Shown here: one piece after another, positions 33,658-45,010 of the stretch | Layout: every line of letters begins with the position of its first letter | Numbering within the stretch: position 1 is the first letter of the stretch | Assembly: GCA_016271365.2 (NCBI GenBank) | Contig: JADMNL010000023.1 | Coordinates: forward strand, 605,774,501 to 605,838,500 | Length of the DNA: 64,000 nt | Source: Neoceratodus forsteri | Lineage: Eukaryota > Chordata > Ceratodontiformes > Ceratodontidae | Reading direction: 5' to 3' | Translations under genes and position numbers: made by a program | Notes under the pieces: generated by a model | Database searches by the model: none | Told to the model about the DNA's origin: nothing | What the model saw: only the letters and a program-made list of their open reading frames with translations

Positions 33658-35593
33658 TTTGGTCCTTTGATTATTGTAAATACGATTTGTATGATAAAGG
33701 CATCATAAAAGGTCTATTGTTATATATTTTTTGTATACAATATGACAAGTAACAATTTTACATTGTTAATTGAGAATGTTGTCCACACAACACTTTATTT
33801 ATTGTCTGTGAGCATAAACTTAAATTGTGCGTCTTATTATTATTATTTATATAGTCCCCATTAAAATGTGGTAACCAAAATTTGGGATCAAATATTGGGG
33901 GGTTAAATATTATGGGTAATACTACATATTTACACATTAGTTTAGAATTACTAATATTATAATGTGTAATTTGTCCGGAACAATATGTATTTGTGCACTT
34001 AATTGTATTTGATGATATTGTCATTTAATTGTTACTAGGTATTTACTGTTTAAATACGGTCTTTTACATAAATTTATTATTACTTATTAAATTACTTTGT
34101 GCCTTATTTTTTTGTATTAAAGCATACATATATTGCATAGTGCATTTTGTCCAATTGATAAATTGTGATATGTTTTTTGCTTTATTTAGTTTTTATAATT
34201 GTGACATATTAAATAATTGTAAAAATTTAGAACTATAATTTAAAGTTAATTTTTGGGGTAAGAAGACAGTTGGCATTTATTGAGCTTGTAAATTAATTAA
34301 ACTAGATATATTTACTTTTACCGCTTTAAGTTTGTTTGTTAACGTTTTTATATTAACACTATTTAAAATTTTAACCCCCGCCCCACCTAATAAGGTATTG
34401 TACCAAGCCTTTTTATACCTACATCTCTTACTAGGCATAAATGTTATATTAAAATGAATTACATTTTTTTTGATATTGTTGTGCTACCGGTATACAAGTA
34501 GAAGGAACTTTAATTATACTATTATTACTAACTACAGGATGATTTTTTAATACAGTAATATAATTTACTTAAGTGGTCCTATTTTTTATTGCAGTAGAAT
34601 TTTAATTAATTTAATAGTTTTGTTAAAAATATTTGATTGATTTTTACAACAGTCCCGTCCTCGCTGTGGAGTTATTATGCAAATGTCCAGCAAATTGCAG
34701 CATTTAATAGCAGTTTTATTTTGTAGAAAAATTTTATTTGTTTTGTAGGCATATTGAACAAACAATTGTTTTGTTTTATTAACAGCTTTTTAAATACTAA
34801 CATTTGGTGAGAAGGTAATATTTACTATTGGACATCCCTGTCCAGCTTGACAAGTGAAATTGTTTGGTTTTTTTATTTTAGTAGAATTTTTTTAATTTTA
34901 CAGTTTATATGAGTTATTAAGCTTTTGTATTTTTTTACCTGGGGTAACAGGCTCTGCCAAACGGACTATAAGACACACTAACATTTTTTTTAGGACCCAT
35001 TGCAGGACCTAGGAATACACAGATTTTATTATTTTAAAAGATAACATTTGTGTGTAGGCACATATTTTAGCAAGATGTACAAAAGTTGTAAGAAAGCTGA
35101 AAAGACAATTAAAAGAATGAATATGTGTGGACATATATACACAACTCTACCCTCCAGCGTAACTGATTACTTGTTGAGGGCAGAAACCCTTGTACCAATA
35201 ATAGGTGTGAGATTTAACTGTTTGCACTAGAGAAAACAGAAGGGCTTGGGCTGGGTTATGCTGTTAAAATACCTTGTTTTTTTTTTAAACCTGTAAATAA
35301 GAAACAATTATTGGCAAATACACATTTTTTTATACCCTTTGGGAACAGTGATGTACCTTGCAACTTTTGTGGGTATTACACTGGAAGGGAGGAAGGGTAG
35401 CTTACCCCCTCCCTCCAAGCTCCTACTGGTGGAAGACACAGCTTGAGGTACAAGAGACAGCTCGAATACTGTAGCAATAAAAAGGTTAGCTGTGGATGGT
35501 GACATGATTTTTACCTACTACACTTTAAATTATAACAAGGTAATATTACAATTAGTTTAGTAAGTTTTATACCTTACTATAAAGATGGTGAAC
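33658..35593 (-). other. Retroviral 3' internal region without TTC on the + strand
   Basis: No TTC trinucleotide occurs on the + strand over these 1.9 kb, although T is by far the commonest base. GAA occurs more than 20 times. The few remaining TC dinucleotides in the first 500 bases are almost all GTC. The first TTC is at 35594-35596. This is what loss of C in (A/C/T)TC on the cDNA minus strand would leave. Confidence 0.8.
33758..34440 (-). pseudogene. Retroviral env remnant, probable transmembrane subunit
   Basis: Immediately upstream of the 3' LTR in the sense direction. Near 34440-34370 a basic stretch is followed by a Gly/Leu-rich hydrophobic segment with LLGG, in the order of an SU/TM cleavage site and fusion peptide. 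At 34024-33758 an open frame has three N-x-S/T sequons and several cysteines. Stops are frequent in the rest, as G-to-A change at TGG codons would cause. The identification rests on position and these weak features, not on a full domain match. Confidence 0.4.
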
Positions 35594-37959
35594 TTCTTTT
35601 TCTCTAGAAGAAAGAGAAGAAACACAGACAAACAACAAAATACTAAACCTACACAAGTTTAAAAATAAAACAAGATTATTTTTATAGGATAAAAGAAGCC
35701 AAGCGTCCCTGGGTTCCCTTATCCTAAGCATGACAAAATGTTAGCTGAGTTTATAAAAGATTTGGATTAATGGTAATACCGTATGTACGTATCTCTTAGA
35801 ATGCATTTTAAAAAGACAAAAAAAAAAATGATTACACCATGGTTACACATAAAAACCAAAACTATTGTTTTTTTAACTGTAGATGGTAAACTTTTAAAAA
35901 CAGCTGTAATAGTCCTTTTTTTAAAAGCGTACTATATATATATATATAATAAAAATATGGGGAGATGATGAATAATTCTCCCTTTCCAGCTGGAGTATTG
36001 CCTGTGTTGGCTGCAAGTCAGAAGCAGTGAGAAGAGAAGAAAAGTTTGTTTTTTTTTTACTTAGAATACTAGTTTTGCAATAAAAAGTCAAATTACATGG
36101 TTTACTCTTGGTGTGCTTTTATGAAAACATACATTTTGTGTGAAAAGTTGTGCTTTAGGTATGGAATACACATTAAGTTTGAACTGGTAGTAACATAAAA
36201 TGTTGAAACACAAGGTTAAATAATGTGCAAAAGGTCACAGAGTGCATGCAAGGGTCGTTCAAACCCAGTTATTTTTGTAGTGTTGTTGAACACTACTGAT
36301 ATTAAATATTTTTAAATAATAATAGAGCACACAATAAAACTGCTGGCCAAGACAGTACACACACATATACATACACAAAAAGAAATACTTAACACAAAAT
36401 AAGACTGACATTGTTTTACACCAATTTGCTGAGGTAATGCCCATAGTTTTATTAGAAAACTGTACGTGTTTTAGATATATGTGCTGCCTCCCCGTCTTGT
36501 AACACTGACAATTTTTAAATTAACACATTTATACATATTGCCATGCCAAATTTTTTCAGAACAAAACACTTTTTAAACACATTTTAATTTTTTTAAAACG
36601 CAGTACAACACACCATTTGTAAGTGAACACATTTAGTATAGAAGTATGATAAAGCCATTTATAGCTGTTAACACATTACATTTTCACCTAGCAGTGACTT
36701 GGCACATTGCTTGCAAACTACAACTTTTTTTGCACATTGCAATTTATTACGTCATATTTTTTTACCTTTAACACTACCTGCTCCAACCAACAACTACATA
36801 CAAAAGTTTTTTATTGACCCTATCTAGGCAGCACAAATGTTTTATTAAAAATAAAACCAATTAAAACAGTTAGCTATGAGGCAAAGAAGCTTCTTCTCTT
36901 TTTTTTTTACTGTAACATGTTGTGCACTGAAGGCAGTCAATTTTATTTTGCAACCTTGACAACAGAACATAATTACAAAACACAGATATAAGCTAGAAAA
37001 TATGCACGAGAAAGACAGAGCATTACTTTGTTTAGTATACGTATTACAGAAATAAAACAGACAGACATAAAACAACTTTGAATAAAAAAAATTTAGACTT
37101 ACCCGGTGCCAAGGTATTTTTTTTTTTTTTTGATACACAAGTCTGAGTAAGAAAACTGACTGCAGGACTTTTATGATAATTTTTAAACACTGCAGCTATT
37201 AACCCTTTTAAAGGTTTTAACACTTTTAAAGGTTTTTTTTTGGCCATTTTAGTAACCTGCCAAACCAAGTCTTTTTTTAGAGCTCTGGTTTGCAGTTTAA
37301 AAACAAAACAAAACAAAACAAAAATCTCTAACAGTACTAGGTTGAGATCCATCTGGTAGAGGTCCCCAGTACTTGGGTTTGGGATCAAATGTTTCAGCCT
37401 CTATAGGAGGCAAGGGAACTTGAAATTGATACAGAAAAACTTGAAACTACACAGATAATAGGCAACATGGGGGAGGATTTTCAAATCATCCTGTCTGTAG
37501 TCACCTACTGTGCGTGACATTCACAGTAGTTTATTTTTCTTTCTCTAGATGTTGCTTATCTAACTTTACTTAATCAGCCGCTGCTTTTCTCCTAAAAGCA
37601 GCCTGAACTGTGAAAGCCATCATTGGCTCTAACAGTATATACTTGCAGCAAGCACAAATTACAAGTACAAAGGGCAGTGCAGTTGCCCTTGTAATTTGTT
37701 TGGTCAAACTTGTCAAACATACATTTTGCCGGTCCAGATAATACTAACTCTGGACCCAGCTATTTTTTTCCCCTGGTTTCCATATTATCTAGGTCTGTCC
37801 TTTATAGTGCACACTCGCTCCAAGGTATTCTTGTACTTACAGTGATGATGAGTGTCACCGGCCCCTAGGCGTCACGTCCTGATGGGGTTCCACAAAAATG
37901 TCCTTCTTTTTGTCCAAGGGAAACAACCCGTTTATGAGGTGACACGGACCGAAGAACTC

Positions 37960-37977
37960 ATCCTGCCGACTACGCCA
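37960..37977 (-). promoter_or_regulatory. Retroviral primer binding site, tRNA-Ser
   Basis: The minus strand reads TGGCGTAGTCGGCAGGAT, 6 bases after the end of the 5' LTR. It is complementary over 18 bases to the 3' end of vertebrate serine tRNA (acceptor arm plus CCA). It fixes the element's orientation as minus strand. Confidence 0.85.
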
Positions 37978-37983
37978 AAATAA

Positions 37984-38543
37984 TGTATTGCCAACTTAAG
38001 CAAAGCAGCTTTTCGTCCAAACAAATATCATTTACACACACACACACGATGACTCAGTAACTGTAGCAAGCGAAAAGCTTTATTTTGCCAAGTTACAATA
38101 GAGAAGGAAATTATACATTACCGATTCCAAAAGAAAAGTCTACATCCAAGCCTCTCTCCAATGGCTGGGAAGCCCCCTTGTCAGCCTGGCCAGGAGTCTC
38201 GTGAACCGGGAGTTGGTCCTACAGCGATGCATCCATCCTGCAGGTGAGGCTTCTAACCAGGCATCTGGAAAGTCCCATTTTATATGTTTTCATCATGTTC
38301 TAAGCACTGGCCAGGTGCTCAGAACATCATGAGCCAAACAACGTCAAAGCAAGTCTCATAAAATCTTGAACAAAACATCATACAAAAACAAGTCTCATAT
38401 CATCTTGTACAAAACATCTTACAAAAACAAGTCTCATACAAAACATCTTATATAACTATGATTAAGCATTCCAAAATGGAATAGTGTCATACAAAACGGA
38501 GTGACAATAATCAACACAATGCATATATTATATTTGTATTATA
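37984..38543 (-). repeat. 5' LTR of the retrovirus (unedited copy)
   Basis: It is 560 bp and retains the cytosines lost in the 3' LTR. The sense-strand start reads TATAATAC where the 3' LTR has TGTAATAC, a single change of its own. The end is GGCAATACA. Confidence 0.9.
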
Positions 38544-38548
38544 ATGGT

Positions 38549-40518
38549 TTATCATAAATCTTGTGAGGCCCAAACAGTAAACTTCTCACAGAACAGAAAA
38601 GAAGTTAGAGCCACTTTTAGATATGGCCATGTTAAGGAATCAAATGCCTTGTGCATATCTAGAGAGATTGCCAAGGCTAGTAATTTGTTCTGATGAGATG
38701 ACCAAATAGTAGAGCATAATCTTCTAGGATTATCTACACCTGATCTTCCTGTGATAAAGCCCACCTGTTCTCTTCTGATTAGTGAGGGCAAAAGTGTTTG
38801 AATCCTATTTGCCAAGATTTTTAAGATTTTATAAGCAACATTTAAAAGTGAGATTGGCCTGTAACTAATACATTCAAAGGTATATTTTCTTTTTTTGGGT
38901 ATTAGTGATATTAGGGTTCCGTTCAATGACTGGGGAAGCTGTTTTAGTTCATAAGCTTCTTCGAGGGCTTTATGTAGATATCCAGAAATATCTGGGTTTA
39001 AGACCTTCTGTAACTCACCCGTAAAACCATCAGGGCCTGGAATTTTGTTATTATGAAGGGCATTTATCACCTCAGTTACCTTTTGTAAGGTGATTATCCC
39101 TGCCAGTTTTAAATTCTCTTCTACTCCAATATTAGGTAACTCTAATTTCTTTAGAAAATCTTGCATCTGTGGTATAGTGTTAACTTTGGGGGAAAAATAT
39201 ATTTCTTGAAAGTAGGTCACCAGGGTTTCATTTATTTCCTTATTTGTATAAACTATTTTATTTGATTTTGTTTTTATACCCTGAATTAGATTCTTTTGTT
39301 GCATTTTTTATCTAAATGTCAGCAATCTACTAGCTTTTTCTCCTAATTCCCAATATTTTTGTTTTGTTCTAAATAATGCATATTCTGCCTTAGTTGAGTT
39401 TATTTTGTTAATCTAAAATTTAATTAAGGTTAACTCATGTAACAAATTCTGATTAGCACTTGGGTTTCATTTGTAGCTGGTCTCCCAATTGCCCGAGTTT
39501 CCTTTCTAGCTCACTCAATTTTTTGACTTTTTTGTTATGAGATGTAAAGTTTACAGTCCTTCCCCTGATAAATGCTTTAAATGCTTCCCATAAGCATGCA
39601 CTAGATACTTCTCCAGTTTTATTGTGGTTGAAAAAAATCAGAAGTTTTGTCATGAAGCCATTTTGGAAATTTTTTTATCCTTGATCAGTGTGTTATTAAA
39701 TTTCCTTCTGAAGGACTTCGTATACTCGGCCTGAATTATGAGTGACACCTTAATTAAGGCATGATCTGACATATGAATACTATCAATACGGGTATCTAGT
39801 AAGGTCTCAGTGAGATTTTTAGAAAAGAAGATATCATCTATTCTACTATGTGTCTTGTGCCTTGCTGAGTAATAGGTATAGCCTCTGCCTTGAGGGTGCA
39901 TTATGCACCAGGAATCTGTTAGGCCATTTTCCTCTAGGAGCTTGATTAAAGCTTCTCAAGCTGTGGTGCTATGCACATTCCCTCTGACTGAATTTTTATC
40001 TAGGAACAGGTCGAATACGTCATTGAAGTCTCCAGCTAGAATAATTTCATAACCAGTAGCGTTGTTTAAATATATTGCTACTTTACTGAAAAAGTCTACT
40101 TGTTTGGAGCAAAGATATTACATAATGCTACCTTGTTACCATTTAGGGAGCATAGTAACATCTAAAAGTGTCCCTCATCATCTAGCACATGTGAGTGTTT
40201 TGTAAAGTTTGTACCCTTTTTGATTAAAGTAGCAGTTCCTATTTGTTTGGAATTAAAACTATTATGTTCTACTAGCCCTACTCAATCTCTGCATAGCTTT
40301 CCTGCTTCATCCGTAATCAGATGCATTTCTTGCAAAATTGCTATATCAGATTTTTCCCTCTTTAGGTATGTTAAGATTTTTTTCCATTTAATAGGTGAAT
40401 TAAAGCCTTTCACATTCCAAGAGGAAATAGTTAGGGATTGGTTATTGCTCATTCTTATTGCTAGATTGTATAAAAATACTCCTAGTTTAGGATAGGTTTT
40501 ACTGAGATTGAAATGCAC
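38549..40518 (-). pseudogene. ORF2 endonuclease and RT N-terminus of the large L1-type LINE
   Basis: Sense order: LTISSWNVKGFNSPIKWKKI with ILQEMHL (40450-40300; the endonuclease N and E blocks), then a decayed stretch, then SRIDDIFFSKNL and MSDHALIKVSL (39840-39740; endonuclease D..SDH end). The RT follows at 39304-38552: NNKIPGPDGFTGELQKV, SLIPKKRK, YRPISLLNVAYKILKILANR, REQVGFITGRS and SLDMHKAFDSLTWPYL. The long 250-codon frame is intact; the next RT block is across the retrovirus at 33095. Confidence 0.85.
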
Positions 40519-41991
40519 ACCAAAGATCAGAGTAAAGTAAATATTGTAGGGTTAAGCTAGTCTATATCTCTGTATAAGAAATAGAATATATGCATTAACA
40601 CAATACTGTGTGTATAGCCTTAACAACAGAAGTGTTTGTTTAAAAAAAAGCACTCAACTAGCAATTCACTAATTAAACTAGCAGATAATGATAGAAAAAC
40701 AAGAAGTAATTATGTATTTTAACAATAAAGTTAAGAAGGCACAGTAATAATCAAAATATCCAGTAAGTGACAATATCAATTTAAAGTTATTCAAACACAC
40801 AGTTATGTTGCAATTTTTGAACAAATATTAGACTTGGGTAGGATGTTGTGTACTTAGGCAGCTTTAATTTTTTTCTGCAAAATTAGAAGTCCAATGCAGC
40901 ACAACTATCTAGGTAAATGGGTTATAGACTTCAGTCCAGTAAAAATAAAAGCATACGCCAGCTGTGGATATTTTTAGATAATTAACTGTAAAGAATGATA
41001 CTGGAAATTATCTGTATGTATCAGGCCTAAGTAATTAAATTAATGCTATCTATTCAGCTAGCCCATACATATTTGTCATGATGTTTTTAAATAGGAAAGG
41101 GTCTGAGTCACACTGATAGGCACAAACAAAATTTGTTATAAAGCAATAGTATGGACATCTTTAATCAATTACCCTGTAGCTTTAGGGCTACAATAGCACA
41201 AAAAGTCATCAAGGAGCATGCATCCTGCAAGGTCTTACTGCCATATTAGCCCTGGTGGGGGAGGGAGAAACAAGTTATAGTCAGGACCAGCAAGAGCAAT
41301 ACTAAAACAAAAGGCTCCCATAATTCTCCCTTCTGGTAAAGCTCACAGACAGTCTCCACACACTCCGATATATTCTCATGGTTTCTGAGAAATTCAGCAT
41401 ACATCTGAGAACAGACAGACGAGAGACAACTACTTGTTTCTCTCTGATATACTTCCCATTTAGACCCTGAAATGAACTCACATCCTTTGAGATTAGTTTA
41501 AGTAAGGCCAGAATACATTGCATGGTTGGGAAATCTGTTAAGCCACATGGAGATCCTGATATAGTCAACTTAAATTCCACAGTTACTCCTTAACTTTCTG
41601 AGCAATTATGTGATACCCATATTCAGACACCATCCCTAATGAGAGCCAGCAAGGAGCCAATGTCGTGCATGTCCCTCATTGCCTAGAATAATCACAGCAT
41701 TCCTTCCCACACATAGTAGAACATAATTAGAGACATGAGTATGATAATCATTTGACATCTGTTGAGCCACTGCAGCCCAGACCACAATCTGTTATTGAAG
41801 AGAAGCTCCAATTTTCTTTCTCCTTCTGCCCCTTGTAAGTTTTTCCCCATCAGTGTAAAATTGGACCTTCACCTGTATACAGATGTGTTTTTTTTTAAAA
41901 GAGAGGGGACCAGAGAGAGCTATAAATTAATTTCAATAGATTTATGCAATTGGCACTACAACCAATTGTATTGTTAACAAATGAACTGTGA
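40519..41991. other. Unassigned DNA between ORF1 and ORF2 parts of the large L1
   Basis: AT-rich, with no L1 or other domain visible. With 45011-45760 it makes about 2.2 kb between ORF1 and ORF2, more than L1 elements usually have. A further old insertion or a long spacer is therefore likely. Confidence 0.35.
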
Positions 41992-42005
41992 ATAAATGAA
42001 GTCAA

Positions 42006-42895
42006 AACTATTCCCCAGATTATATTTGGTCAGAATGCTCTGCAGATAACCCCATTCCAGTCGATCAAAGGCTTTGTTAGCATCCAAAGACAATGGAAAT
42101 GGGCTGTTAATTGCATTCTTTGAATCATGTATAGTGTGGAGAACCTTTTTTATCAAGTCAGCACTATTTCGACCTTTGACAAACCCCACTTGATCAGAAT
42201 TAATTAATTTGGGGATGAGATTATTCAGTCTATTAACTAACATCTTCACTAGTAATTTATAGTCTACATTGATCAGGGAGATCGGTCTATAATTGTCACA
42301 TCTAGTAGAATCTTTGTTCTTTTTTGGAAACGCACTTATGGCTGCTACTCGCATAGAGGAAGGTAGTGTACCTGATTCAGAAGATTCAGTAAAAACTCTA
42401 ATTAACAAAGGGGCAATCTCCTGTATTGTTGCCTTGTAAAATTTGCCTGAGAACCCATCTAAGCCTGGCACCTTACTGGCAGGTGCTGACATAGTTGCTT
42501 TAACTAATTCATCTTTAGTAAAGGGTTTGTTAAGAGCTAGGTTATTATTCTCAGAAATAGAAGGTATCTTTCAATGACTTAAAAAGGAGTTGAGCAAGTC
42601 CTCATTATGAGATACTTCTGATTCATATAATTTAGCATAAAATCTTTCAAAGATTTTAGTAATTTGAGTCATTGAATGGGCCACTGTGTGCTTGTCAACC
42701 GTAACTGAGGCAAGTTTTGTGGATTCTGTACTTTTGTGTAACCTATGAGCCAATAATTTCCCTTGCACTTCACCACATTCCCAGTACTTCTGTTTTAGTT
42801 GGAAGAGTAAAAATTCTGCTTTGTGATTATATATGATGTTTGCAGCACACTTTAAACCCACTATGTCTGAGAATAGTTGTGAGTCTGAACTTAAA
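42006..42895 (-). pseudogene. Inverted 5' segment of the second L1 (RT N-terminus)
   Basis: Minus-strand frames: KQKYWECGEVQGKLLAHRL (42903-42571) and then VPGLDGFSGKFYKATIQE, SAFPKKNKD, NYRPISLINVDYKLLVKMLV, SDQVGFVKGRNSADLI and SLDANKAFDRLEWGYLQSIL (42492-41974). The YRPIS, QVGF and KAFD blocks are standard for an L1 RT. The frame breaks near 42560. Confidence 0.85.
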
Positions 42896-44760
42896 GATTG
42901 CACATATTGGGGAACAGTTTTGTAGTTGGGTAGGAATTCTATATAATCTGATATCAGCTACTGTTAAAGTAAATGGGGTGCTCTCAGACATTTTTGACAT
43001 ACATAGAGGGACCAGACAAGGATGCCCTCTATATCCCTTGCTGTTTATCTTGGCCTTAGAACCTTTACTAATTAAAATTAGGTCTTCCACTGAGATTAAA
43101 GGCACGGGGTTGGGTAAGTATAATAATCTCATGGCTAACGCAGATGATCTACTGCTTACTCTTTCAGAGTCATGTAAAACACTAGGCTCCGTGATGGATA
43201 TTGTCCGTGCATTCTCCTTAATTTTAGGTTTTAAAATAAACTTTGAAAAATCAGAGATACTCCCACTCTCAAAACTAACTAGCATAAATGATTTTACCCA
43301 ACATAAATTTAAGGTGTCTACCTCCACTGTTACTTTTCTCGGCCTAAAACTATGTGCTGATATTAAAAAAATATAATTTCCCTTAGTTTTAACAAGTTAC
43401 TAAACTCTCTAAAACTAGACTAGAGGTGGCATCCAATGCTTCTGTTTTTCTGGGGAAAGATACAGGCAATAAATATGATTCTTGCCCTTAAAATATATTA
43501 TCTACTGCGTCACTTACCATTGCAACTACCAGAGAAATGTAATAAGATATTGGACTCTGTGCTGCTAAAGTATTTATGGGAGGAAAAACCTACTCATATA
43601 TCTAAACTTAAATTACAACAGACTAGAATTAGGGGTGGATTTAATTATCCAGTCTTCAGAACAAGACATGACACATTTTTAGTGGCACAGAATATTCAGG
43701 CTTTATGGTTACAGGACACTAATTTGACCCCTGAGTGGGTGCATATTGAAACACATTTGTTGAAAGAAACAAATCCTAGGGTTATTTTATTTGCAGAGCT
43801 TCCCAAAGAACTCAAGTCTCACCCTATCTTAAAGGCCACGTAGTTAGCCTGGCCCAAGATTGCCAAGGCATTGGATTAGAATCCAGCTTTTTCCCTGCAC
43901 TGTCCTATATGGAATAACAAACTCTTTCAGAGTGAGGGTAAAACCCTGGAATGGAAGAGCTGGATAGAAATGGGCATTTGCTACATGGGAGACCTAATTG
44001 ATCATAGCACATTAACCTTACTATCTTTTAATGATATAGCCAGAAAATACAAATTGCCCAGAACCAATTTTTTTAGATACTTACAACTCAGAAAAATTCT
44101 GAGTGAAAACATTAATGTCTCAGTTTCATTACTCCCTACTCACCCCCTAGATAAAATAGTCTCCAGGTATAAGAGTTACAAAATAATATACAATATGGTT
44201 ATAGATTCTAAAGAAAATCTGGTTGAGTCATTAATCCAAACATGGGAAGCCTGAGTTAAGTACTACTATTTCACTGACTGATTGGGATCAGAGCTGGGTG
44301 AATAGTCTTAAGGCCTGTAAAGAAGCAAAAGGCAGGTTAGTACATTATAAAGTTGTACACATATGGCACCATACCCCAGAGAAATTGTTTAGTATGGATA
44401 TATCCAATACCAATAATTGTTGGAGATGTTTAAATGGTAGTGGGGCAATTACACACATTATCTGGTCTTGCCCACTAATTCAGAGGTTTTGGGAAGACAT
44501 TTTTGGAGCTTGCAAAAAAATTCTGAACAAAAAGATTGTATCATATGATAAATTAGTGACATTGGGTGTCACTTCTGATCTAAAATGTTGGTCTAGACAT
44601 AATATTGTATGGTTACTAGCAGCTCTGATATCAGCCAAAAATATAATTCTTAGACATTGGAAACAAACATCCCCCCCACTCCGACTGAGTGGGTAGAAAA
44701 TATCACTATCAGATTGAGTTATGAAAGACTAGCATTTGCTTGTGGTGATCGATTAGAGAA
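42896..44760 (+). pseudogene. RT palm and C-terminus of the second L1
   Basis: The + frame at 42840-43376 has VNGVLSDIFDIHRGTRQGCP, LLFILALEPLLI and MANADDLLLTL, where the usual YADD box is NADD, so the catalytic tyrosine position is changed. GFKINFEKSEILPL and VTFLGLKLC follow. Further frames give FFWGKIQAINMILALKIYY, KYLWEEKPTHI, and the zinc-knuckle region CWRCLNGSGAITHIIWSCP (44410-44470). Several frameshifts (near 43380, 43840, 44255) make it inactive. Confidence 0.85.
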
Positions 44761-45010
44761 TTTGTTAGATATTTGGAACCCATTTTTATATTTTAATTTC
44801 TGTAAATATGCTACCTAGGAATATTATAGCTGTTTTGTTTAGAAGCTTTTAATATGTATTGGCTTTTGACAATTTGACAGTGATTTCATCTTAAAAATAT
44901 GTATGATTAACCATTTCTGACTTGGTAATGTATTTGTGATTTTTACAAGTATTTCTTTTAAATTTTCAATAAAAGTTTCAATCATAAAAAAAAAACAAAT
45001 GAAGTCAAAA

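Larger units (their letters stand above)
33101..38543 (-). mobile_element. Endogenous retrovirus with paired LTRs, tRNA-Ser primer site and env remnant
   Basis: Two LTRs in the same orientation (33101-33657 and 37984-38543) bound an internal region of 4.3 kb. The target duplication is ATGGT (33096-33100 and 38544-38548). On the minus strand the order is 5' LTR, 6-base spacer, primer binding site, leader with a splice-donor-like CTGTAAGTACAAG near 37840, and finally the env-like region and 3' LTR. The internal region is too short for gag, pol and env together, and I recognise neither gag nor pol motifs, so these are deleted or unrecognisable. The 3' half shows extreme strand-specific base bias (see findings). 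It sits inside the large L1-type LINE and is younger than it. Confidence 0.85.
42006..44996 (+). mobile_element. Second L1-type LINE with 5' inversion
   Basis: AAATGAAGTCAAAA lies on both sides (about 41992-42005 and 44997-45010), a 14-bp target duplication. The right end is AATAAAAGTTTC..ATAAAAAAAAAAC, a poly(A) tail on the + strand. The segment from about 42895 to 44996 reads as L1 RT to C-terminus on the + strand. The segment 42006-42895 reads the preceding RT part on the minus strand. The two meet where one L1 sequence would continue (inverted part ends NLGNSF, + part begins FCSWVGILYN). Confidence 0.85.

Noticed and set aside
36845..37388. Minus-strand frames near the retroviral leader as gag
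   Set aside because: No matrix, capsid or zinc-knuckle motif is visible; the Phe- and Lys-rich composition follows base bias. Left unassigned.
33101..38543. CpG decay as the cause of the LTR differences
   Set aside because: Only about 3 of the 42 C/T differences are in CpG, and the changes are on one strand only.
33101..38543. ADAR (A-to-I) RNA editing making the 5' LTR C-rich
   Set aside because: Both LTRs come from one RNA genome, so RNA editing would be shared. The TTC void in the 3' internal region also points to loss of C, not gain. Not fully excluded without an outgroup.
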